A DNA stretch of 64,000 bases, taken from Limonium bicolor. Taxonomy: Eukaryota > Streptophyta > Magnoliopsida > Caryophyllales > Plumbaginaceae. The notes below the pieces were generated by a model that did no database searches, was not told the DNA's origin, and saw only the letters and a list, made by a program, of their open reading frames with translations. A program made the position numbers and the translations under genes. Within the stretch, counting starts at the first letter, position 1; each line of letters starts with the position of its first letter. Below, in pieces: positions 55,386 through 64,000 of this stretch. Location: contig CM041780.1 in assembly GCA_023374045.1 (NCBI GenBank), positions 38,455,030 through 38,519,029 on the forward strand. The letters run 5' to 3'.

Positions 55386-58300
55386 TTACAACCGGCCTTC
55401 TTCCTGGAAGAACAACAGACCATCTGCAGTCTTTCGGATCCTCAACATACCACACTTGTTCGCAATCCTTTCCAGAACAAATTGATCATCCATATAACCG
55501 GCACGTGAAAGATCAACCAAGGTAAGCCCTCCATCATTTTGGTACACACGTCGGTTGTCCACCCACTTGCACCGGAACAACAGAAAGGAATCAATGTCGT
55601 AGTCTAGTTCCCAGATGTCCTCGATGACACCATAATACCAACTAGAGTTACTAACTGGTTGAGATCGGTTACCGCTATGATACTCAGTGGCAGCAGCTTC
55701 AATTTTTACCCCACTATTCTGGTTTATCGATTTGGCATCTTGGCGTGCAGTGTAGTATGTATACCCACTAATATCATACCCCTCAATGATGTAATATTAG
55801 TTTCAGGTCCGATTGCCAAACATCTGATCTCTTCACTTACAGCTTCTACATCTGATGATGCTAATGTCAACACATGATCTTTGAACCATTGGATAAAAAC
55901 TCGGTTTTGTTCCTTTGTCAGCCAAATGTGGTCTTTCAAAGGATTTTGATGCCTTAACTCAACATATGGGTTTCGAAATAAGGTTCACAACCTCCAGATG
56001 TTGTAAGACAAACAAATGTGCTTGATGAATAAGTTGACGCGAAACTTGCATGATCTTTCTACTAATGACACCTTTAACCTTAAACCTGCCACAATGTCAT
56101 GGTTTTGGGATACCAGTAGACTCTGCCTCACTCAAATAATTGGTCACAAATTCCGTGACTTCCTTAGTCACTGTTGCTTCAACAATGCTCCCCTCTGGTC
56201 GATACCTATTCTTCATTCTACTTTTCAGAATGCCCATGTACCGTTCAAAAGTGTACATGTACCGTAAGTATACCGGACCACAGAACTGTATCTCTCGAAC
56301 GATGTACACAATTAGATGCACCATTATGTCAAAGAAAGATGGTGGGAAATACATCTCAAGTTGACATAATGTGACAACAATTTCACGTTGTACATCATCT
56401 CGAGAGGTTACGTCAATTGCCTTGGAGCAAACAGTGTTAGAAAAGAAATAACCGAGTTAAAGCATTTCTGACATCAGATGGCAATATCCCTCGAATTGCG
56501 ACCGAAAGAAGATGTCACATCAGTACATGATAATCGTGAGATTTCATGCCTAAAAGTTTTAAATCCTTCATCGATACAATGTTCTTCTAGTTTGAAGAGT
56601 ACCCAGACGGTACTTTTACCGAGTGCAGACATTTCCACAAACTAATCTTTTCAGTCTTTGAGAGCGTGTAGCATGCATGAGGTAGGTAGATTCGTTTCCC
56701 ATTCTCTTGTGGGTGTAACTCCTTTCGTATACCCATGGTTTGCATGTCCTTTCTGACTTTCAATCCGTCTTTTGTTTTGCCGGGTATATTGAGTAAAGTC
56801 CCACTCACTGCCTCACCAACGTTCTTCACAATGTGCATGATGTCTAAGCAGTGTTTCGCAGGAAGATGACGCCAATAAGGTAGATCCCAAAAGATAGAAC
56901 ACTTTTTCCAAATGTTTTTCGCCGGTTTTGATGTGTTTCCAAATACATTTGCAATGTCCTTAACCTTTTTGTACACTTCCTCAGAGCTCAGTGGTAGACG
57001 GGCCACACGAGTTTCGGCTTGACCATTGAACAACTTTCTCTTCGTTACTCGATAAGGGTGATCGTCGGGAGAGAAGACGTCGATGACACATATAAACATT
57101 CTCCCACAATGTTTTAAACGGTCCGAACAAGTGTCTTCCTCGCATATGGGACATTCAAATGTTCCTTTAACCGTGTAACCGGACAAGTTCCCATACACAG
57201 GGAAGTCATTGACGGTACAGAACAACAAAGCCTTGAGCGTGAAATTCTCTCTTGCATAAGCATCATATACCACGGTCCCCTCATTCCACAATAGCTTCAG
57301 ATTGTTGATCAGAGGGGCAAGGTACACATCAATGCTATTACCTGGCTGCTTGGGACCAGATATCAGGAGAGAACATGATGTACTTTCGTTTCATACACAA
57401 CCATGAGGGCAAATTGTAGATCACTAGCAGAACAGGCCATGTGGTGTGTTGACTACTCAATGTGCCGTACTGGTTCATTCCATCAGTACATAACCCAAGC
57501 CTCAGATTCCTATCTTCATGTCCAAAATGTTCTTTGTACCGTCTGTTGATGTTTCGCCACTGAGGCCCATCTGCTGGATGTCTTAATTTCTCATCACTCT
57601 TTCTACCCTCCGCATGCCATCGTAAGTTATTTGAATCTTTCGGATTCGCAAACAACCGTTTAAATCTGGGAATAATCGGCAAATACCAAAGTAGTTTAGC
57701 TGGAGGGCTTTTTTTCTGATCGGAGGAGTACTCACCATCTTTATGCTTATACCGGGACAACGAACATTTCGGGCAATTGTCCAGATGTTCGTATTCACCC
57801 CTGTACAACACACAGTTTGGACACGCGTGAATTTTTTGTACTCTACTCCCATTGGACACACCCTTTCTTTGCCTATACGTGGTGGTAGGGAGACCGTTCT
57901 CATCCGGTAGCATATCATGAATCAGCTCGAGGAATGCTATGAAACCTTTGTCACTCAATCCATACCTTCCATTCAGGTTGAATAAATTCAATATAGCTGT
58001 CAATTTCGTGTACTTAGTGCAAGTAGGATAAACGCCATCTTCGATGCGTCCAACAACCTTTGATACTCATCCGACCGGTTGACAAAATTATCCTCAACGT
58101 TATCAAGCATCTCGTCCATTTGCTCATCATGATAAGTCGACTCACAGTCAACATTGACTCTGGAAGCGCTTGGGAGTTCTGACTCATTAGTAGTATCGAA
58201 TGTCTGCTCGGTTCTTGAGTTACACCGATCGTGACTGTAGGAAGCTGAAGCATTATCTTCAACAGGTTCTCAATGAAAAGTCCATTTTGTATAATGTGGC

Positions 58301-58496
58301 ATGAAACCACGGGTCTTCAGATGGAATTGTACGACGTTGATGCTTGAACATTGTCTGACCACACCACAATCAACACAAGGACATGGAATTTTCTCCGCCT
58401 TTGTCTGTCCTTGTGTTGCACTACAGCTTTGCAAAACTCTTTCAGCATCTTGTCAAAATGTTCCCCTCTATCACCATACATCCAGTCACGCTCCAT
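55386..58496 (-). pseudogene. CACTA transposase (TNP2 type), second element
   Basis: The ATG at 58496 begins MERDWMYGDRGEHFDKM, parallel to the MERSVMY start of the first CACTA. After a shift near 58410 come CPCVDC and HLKTRGFMPHYTKWTFHG (Transposase-associated domain). Then the TNP2 domain: LFNLNGRYGLSDKGF, LWYLPIIPRFKRLF, TDGMNQYGTLSSQ, PICEEDTC and KHCLDIMHIVKNVGE (near 56860-56810; the usual Glu after HI is Val). DUF4218 runs from about 56600 (MYFPPSFFDIMVH at 56354) to 56097, and DUF4216 from about 55640 to 55386 (FRCKWVDNRRVYQNDGGLTL). Several frame shifts (about 58020, 57330, 56580-56360, 56097, 55720) break it. Confidence 0.87.
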
Positions 58497-58499
58497 ACT

Positions 58500-60640
58500 A
58501 TATGTGCAACAGATCCCAGGTGTGAGTTATAGTCTTTGTGAAACTTAAATGTTTATAGAATATGGTCTGTATTAAGTTGCACATGTTTATTTCTTAATGG
58601 AGCATGACTGGGATGATTGTCAAGTAGTCTAGCCTAACTCTAAGGTTGCAAACACAAAATAAACTAGCATTTTAAATTTAACAAATTATTGCACTTCTAA
58701 AACAGAAACCGGTGTTTAAAACAATATTACGAATACTTTTCTACAAAAAATTCGGCATGACCTTTGCATAATTGTACACATCCCATGCTTATTATTCAGC
58801 ACTCACCAAAGTCATCACAACCACAAACATTTCAACAATGGTAGCAACCAATAATTAAAATAAATCAATTATTTACTAGCTAACTGAAAACCAATTGCAA
58901 ATTCAGATCATCAAACCAACATTTTCAATTCTTCACTATACAAGTTCAAACGGTTTAGAGATTAAAACAGAATCCAGAGTTAAAATACGTACTTGTTTTT
59001 TAAGGATTTATGGAGAGGGGAGACTGGTGCCTGAGAGGTAGGCTTCTGTGCGAGGAGGTAGGCTTCTGTGCGAGAGATGTAGCAATACCACTTCTGATAT
59101 GTCACTGCAGGGAGCAACAAAAAATAAATTACAAAAGAAATGCATCAACAAATATGGAATGAAGCTAAAGTATGTACTAGCACTTATATTTAAATACATA
59201 ATTGCATTTATTAAACAAAAAATAAGGTTTAGTTACTTACTTGTGCACAGAGGAGGAAAGTGCAACAGTAATGGAAGAAGGCGGGAAACAAGAGAGGTGA
59301 TTCACGGACTTGAATGTAGTGAGACCTGACAAAAAAATTAGATATTGTTAGACATATACATACATCAATCAATATTAATTACGAAGAGATTTTGTTAAAA
59401 AAAATCGGCATGACTTTTGCATAATTTTACCTATCCCATGCTTATTATTAAGCATTCACCAACCATTCATCAACACAAATTTCCATCACAAATCAAACTA
59501 ATACCAAATTTATCCATCAAACCAAATTTTAATAATTTGTGGAAATCAAACACAAAGTAAAAAAAAAAGAAAAAGATAAGTTAGATTGTAATACCGGTAC
59601 TTCCATCTCCGCTTTCAATCTACCGTGCAATGACTGAGGAGAGTTTCTTAACCACTTCTCTGTAGACAGAATAGAAACTCATTATTTTACGTATGATAAT
59701 TGTTTGTAATTAGGATTGCAAAATTACCACAATGAGCTTAAAAGATGAAAATGTAGGTTGAGTATATTACGGTTCACAAATGAAATGTATTCAGCCCCGT
59801 ACGACTTCAATATGGTGAACCCATTTAGTGATTTCCCTCTACAAGGACACAACCATGCTTATTATTAAGCTTTCACCAATCATTTAACAACACAAATTTC
59901 TATCATAAACCAAACTAATATATACCAAATTTATTCATCAAACCAAATTCCAATAATTTGTGGAAATCAAATACAAAGTACAAAAGAGAAAAATGATAAG
60001 TTAGTTTATATTTCCGGTTCGTAAATGAATTGTTCTCCGCTCCGCTTTCAATCTACCATGAAATGGTTAAGAAGCTTCTTAAGTATTTATCTGTAGAGAC
60101 ACAAATACATATAGACACAAGAGAAACTCAATAGGTGTTTGTTCCTTATATGCACTTAGGTTGCAAATTTACAGTGAGTAAAGAGAATGAAGAGTTAAGT
60201 TAGAAAAAAATTACCGGTTCCTAAATAAATTGTTTTCTGCCCCTCTTCTCAATCGGGCGTGCGAGACGCGTTGTAGCAGTACCAATCTCTACAGAGGCAA
60301 CATAGACGCAAAATAAATATGAATTGAGGGCGCAAAACTATATTGCTTACAACGTTTATAATTAGCTTATAATTATAAGCACAAATAATGCTCAAACATT
60401 GTTTCACCCCATATATAAGCATAATAAATCCAGCCCAAATAAGCTAACCTAACTATACTTAAAAGAAGGGCCAAAAACAGCAAGAAAATTCACTCGGACA
60501 TTTCGTCAAACACCTTGTGTGCATACATAAATTATTAGTTTAACAACCAAATCTTGCAAAGATTTCACACACACAATAAATATCAGCATCCACAATCACA
60601 ATGTGACAACAATCTATCAATTTTAACAACACATTACCCA
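58500..60640 (-). repeat. CACTA leader with imperfect tandem duplications
   Basis: Segments of about 250 bp at 59420-59670 and 59848-60105 are alike: CATGCTTATTATTAAG, AACCAAATT, AATAATTTGTGGAAATCAAA, GATAAGTTAG and CTCCGCTTTCAATCTACC all recur in order. Weaker copies begin near 58785 and 60200. CGGCATGACTTTTGCATAATTTT-type sequence near 58750 and 59405 is the reverse of motifs in the first CACTA leader. No coding sequence seen. Confidence 0.7.
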
Positions 60641-60654
60641 CCCCACACCGTATG

Positions 60655-63455
60655 CACCCATCAGAATTGAGGAACTAAAGGTTCAGTTGAAGGACCACTT
60701 GGAGAAGGGATACATTTGCTCGAGTGTATCGCCTGGGGAACTCCGTCTTGTTTGTAAAGAAGAAGGATGAGAGCATGAGGCTGTGCATAGACTACCGGGG
60801 CTGAACCAGATCACTGTGAAGAACCGGTACCCCTTATCAAGAATCGACGACCTCTCCGATCAGCTTCAGGGTGCAGGAGTCTTTTCCAAGATAGACCTGA
60901 GGTTGGGATACCACCAGCTACGTGTGCCAGAGAAGGACATCCTGAAGACAGCCTTCAGAACCAGATATGGCCATTTTGAATTCTTGCTGATGCCCTTTGA
61001 ATTGACGAATGCGACAGTAGTATTCATGGACCTCATGAACTGGATATTCAACCCATATCTAGACCGGTTTGTGGGGGTATTTATTGACGATATCCTCATC
61101 TACTCCAAGGATGAGGAAGAGCATGAGGAGCACCTAAGGTCGGTCCTATAGATTCTAAGAGAGCAGCAGCTTTACGCCAAGTTGTCTAAGTGCGACTTTT
61201 GGTTGGATCGAGTGGCATTCCTAGGCCACATCATCATCAAGGAGGGAATCTCAGTGGATCTGGCCAAGATCCAAGCAGTGAAACAGTGGCCGAGACCGAG
61301 CGATTTGACAGAGGTTCGTAGCTTCCTAGGTCTAGCGGGATACTACAGAAGATTTGTGAAGGATTTCTCGAAGATTGCTAGACCCCTCACAAACCTCATG
61401 AAGAAGGTAACCAAATTTCAGTGGGACGATGATTGCGAGAAGGCGTTCCAGATGTTGAAGGAGAGGTTGACCACAACCCCAGTGTTAACCTTGCCTTCAG
61501 GGACAGACGAATTCGAGGTTTTCAGTGACGCTTCTAAGTATGGCTTAGGGTGTGTCTTGATGCAGCATGGGAAGGTCATAGCCAACGAGTCAAGGCAGCT
61601 GAAAAGAGTACGAGACCAGATACCCGACGCACGACCTGGAACTAGCAGAAGTGGTTTTCCCTTAAGATCTGGAGGCACTACCTCTATGGCGTCTCTTGTA
61701 AGATCTACACCGACCACAAGAGCCTCAAGTACATCTTCACTGAGAAGGAACTTAATATGAGGCAGAGGAGATGGTTGGAATTGATCAAGGACTATGATCT
61801 GGAGACTCTATATCATGAAGGGAAGTCTAACCTGGTGGCCGATGCTCTGAGTAGGAAGAAGAACCATTCCATGAATTCGATGTGGGTTCTCCCAGACGAG
61901 TTGGTTCGTGACTTGCAGAAGCTTAACCTGGAGGTTATGGAGGCTGGAGGAGTGGAACGCGAGGTGAGGTTGTACCACATGAGTATCTCCCCCGACATCT
62001 ATGGGGAGATACTCAAAGGGCAGCCTGGCGATGTGAAGCTAAAGTGTATCAAGGAGAAGATGAAGAAAGGTAAAGCAGAGGGCTTCGAGATCCACAGTGA
62101 CGACAGCCTGAGATTCAGAGGCTGATGGTGTGTGCCTTAAGAGTGTGCGGCGGAGGTAAAGAGAACTGCTGAGGGAGACCCATAATACTCCCTATTCGGT
62201 TCATCCTGTGTGGTGATAACTGTATAAGGACTTGAAGGAGATGTTTTGGTGGCCTAAGATGATGAGGGAAGTGGAGGAGTTCGTATCAAAGTGCCTTACT
62301 TATTAGAAGGTCAAATTCGAGCATAAGAGGATGGGAGGTTTGCTGCAGCCGCTGGATGTCCCGAAGTGGAAGTGGGACTCCATCTCCATGGACTTTGTGA
62401 TGGGTTTGCAACCGGCGAGAGGAGGAGCCGATCATATTGGGTAATAGTGGACTGACTCATTAAGTCTACACGTTTCATACCCATGAAGACGACGTGGTCC
62501 ATGAGTCAGTTGGTGGATGCCTACATCAAGAACGTGGTGAAATACCACGGGGTACCTGAGACAATTATCTCAGACAGAGACTCGAGGTTCTTAGCCCATT
62601 TCTGGCAGCAATTTCAGAAAGCGATGGGCACTAAGCTGAAGTTGAGCACTGCATTTCATCCAGCCACTGATGGCCAGACCGAGAGAACCATCCAGACCTT
62701 GGAGGACATGCTTCGAGCATGTGTGATGGACTTCCAGGGTTCATGGGCTGATATGCTACACTTGGTGGAATTTTCGTACAACAACTACCACACCAGTATC
62801 ATGATGGCTCCTTATGAGGCTCTGTATGGGAGGAAGTGCAGAACACCAGTGTGCTGGAGCTACATCAGTGAGACTGTTGTTTTGGTGCCACAATTGATAG
62901 AGGAGACCATGGAGCATGTCCGGATCATCCAGAGTCGAATGAAGGCAGCTCAGGATAGGCAGAAGTCCTATGCCGACCTTAAGCGCAGACCGGAAGAGTT
63001 TCGAGATGGGAGATAGAGTCTTCCTGAAGGTATCTCCCATGAGAGGGGTAACCAGGTTCGGGAAGAAGGGGAAGCTGAGCCCCAAATTCGTTGGGCCCTA
63101 CGAGATCTTAGAGAGGATTGGAGAGGTGGCGTACCATCTAGCACTCCCTAGTGAGCTGGAGAAAGTTCACAACGTGTTCCACGTGTCCCAGTTGAAGAGA
63201 TACATTCCCGATCCTTCGCAAGTGTTGCAGCCAGAGGTCCTGGAGCTAGAGCATAACCTATCCTATGAGGAGTATCCTATCAGAGTAATGGACACTAAGA
63301 CCAGGGAGACCCGATCAAAGTCCATTCGCATGGTCAAAGTCTTATGGTCTAATCATGGAACCGAAGAGGAAGAGGCTACGTGGGAGGTAGAGGAAGAGAT
63401 GAAGAAGAAGTACCCACAACTTTTCGATCAGGTAACCACTCAAATCAGTATCTAG
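60655..63455 (+). pseudogene. Chromovirus pol: RT, RNase H, integrase, chromodomain
   Basis: It begins inside RT (IEELKVQLKDHLEKGYI), so gag and protease are missing. RT shows [30 protein letters not shown] and [12 protein letters not shown] (near 61080), then a TAG at 61149 and [12 protein letters not shown]. RNase H spans about 61510-61850 ([11 protein letters not shown], a shift near 61620, [11 protein letters not shown]). Integrase has a damaged zinc finger (62190-62310), SDRDSRF and HPATDGQTER with exactly 35 residues between Asp and Glu. After a shift near 63000 come [19 protein letters not shown] and a chromodomain ([20 protein letters not shown]). Its layout matches the 16-kb chromovirus, but the sequence is a separate, older family member. 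Confidence 0.9.
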
Positions 63456-63506
63456 TTACCAGTTTTCGCCGTATGGTTGAGTTTTAGCTTCGAGGGCGAG
63501 GCTTTC

Positions 63507-63523
63507 TTTTAAGGGGGATGAGA
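63507..63523 (+). other. Polypurine tract
   Basis: TTTTAAGGGGGATGAGA lies about 50 bp after the chromodomain frame ends and immediately before the LTR start. Confidence 0.85.
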
Positions 63524-64000
63524 TGAAATACCCATGAAATTCCAAGCTAGGAATAGTATATAATATAGTACGAAAGTATAAGTCTATGGCAATAATATTA
63601 GTGGCCGAGGGAAGATAAGCTAATTCCTTACATTGTATTTCCTTCCTTCCTAGATGATTATAAAATAATTACGTAAATGCTTCGCGATTATCTACCTTCT
63701 TCCCCGTTCTATTTAAAGTTATTATTTTATTACTCAAGTATTATTTCAACCTTCCGTCGTCAAGACTACACTCTTAAATTCAATCTCAGAATTCCTTCTT
63801 GTTTCCAAACTGATTTAATTCCTAGAGTTCGAATATGATTCACTTTCTATCATTAATTATCTCCTAAATCCTACAATCCAAATTCCAATTGACTTCATTG
63901 AGATAACAAAATATATCTTCTCTTGATTTCATCGTTATTAGTATTCTGGAATTCTCTTTAACGTTATAACAACCTCTCACTAAAATTGTTATTGTGGTTT
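63524..64000 (+). mobile_element. 3' LTR of the chromovirus, cut by the window edge
   Basis: Begins TGAAATACCCATGAAATTCC, the same TGAAATACCC terminus as the LTRs at 28242 and 53549 read on the minus strand. AT-rich; the end is beyond 64000. Confidence 0.85.

Larger units (their letters stand above)
53550..60640 (-). mobile_element. Second CACTA (En/Spm) transposon, ends not found
   Basis: On the minus strand there is a leader with repeats (60640 to about 58500), a TNP2-type transposase (58496-55386) and a second gene with a Ptta/En-Spm domain (55125 to about 53600), followed abruptly by the chromovirus LTR at 53549. No CACTA terminus or subterminal array like that at 28605 was seen on either side, so both borders are guesses. 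The transposase is related to that of the 28605 element but clearly diverged. Confidence 0.75.

Noticed and set aside
59824..59828. TAGTG sequences near 59316 and 59824 as the right terminus of the second CACTA
   Set aside because: They lack the extended terminal motif (CACTAGTxxxAAAA) and have no subterminal repeats beside them.

Overview
This window is intergenic DNA from a flowering plant with a large, repeat-rich genome. Nearly every recognisable coding segment belongs to a transposable element: Ty3/Gypsy LTR retrotransposons of the Tat, Athila and chromovirus (Tekay/Del-like) lineages, and two CACTA (En/Spm) DNA transposons. I see no ordinary host gene at its own locus, no rRNA or tRNA gene, and nothing bacterial. 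Primer-binding sites complementary to plant tRNA-Asp and initiator tRNA-Met, chromodomain integrases and Ptta/En-Spm transposases all point to an angiosperm. I cannot name the species.

Layout. (1) 1-7079, + strand: 3' half of a Tat-lineage element, with integrase, a 19-20 unit minisatellite, a multi-exon gene on the opposite strand and a probable 3' LTR. (2) 7080-8975, - strand: an Athila-like 5' LTR with its PBS. (3) 8986-12249, + strand: integrase/chromodomain end and 3' LTR of a decayed chromovirus. (4) 12250-23961, - strand: a non-autonomous Tat/Ogre-like element with a 3' LTR, three tandem arrays and a protease-G-patch fragment. It is split by (5) 14296-19970, + strand: a complete non-autonomous Athila-like element with two 1.8-kb LTRs and a perfect 5-bp target duplication. 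(6) 23962-28604: chromovirus LTR pieces, including a 4.16-kb solo LTR with a perfect 5-bp target duplication. (7) 28605-36357, + strand: a CACTA transposon bounded by TIRs and a 3-bp duplication, carrying a decayed transposase and a Ulp1-like protease gene. (8) 36361-37415: remainder of the LTR that the CACTA entered, then unassigned DNA. (9) 37416-53549, - strand: a 16.1-kb chromovirus with 4.85-kb LTRs and an AlkB-family dioxygenase reading frame between gag and protease. (10) 53550 to about 60640, - strand: a second CACTA with a TNP2-type transposase and a Ptta-type second gene. (11) about 60655-64000, + strand: pol and the start of the 3' LTR of another chromovirus.

Three elements carry extra genes outside the normal transposition set: an antisense gene (Tat), a Ulp1-type cysteine protease (CACTA) and an AlkB-type dioxygenase (chromovirus). 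A second theme crosses families. Six LTR families contain clustered GC-rich short inverted repeats inside otherwise AT-rich LTRs.

A caution applies to all pseudogene calls. Most frame breaks, and most differences between paired LTRs, look like single-base insertions or deletions. They may be partly assembly errors, so some genes called broken here could be intact in the real genome. All boundaries and alignments were read by eye.
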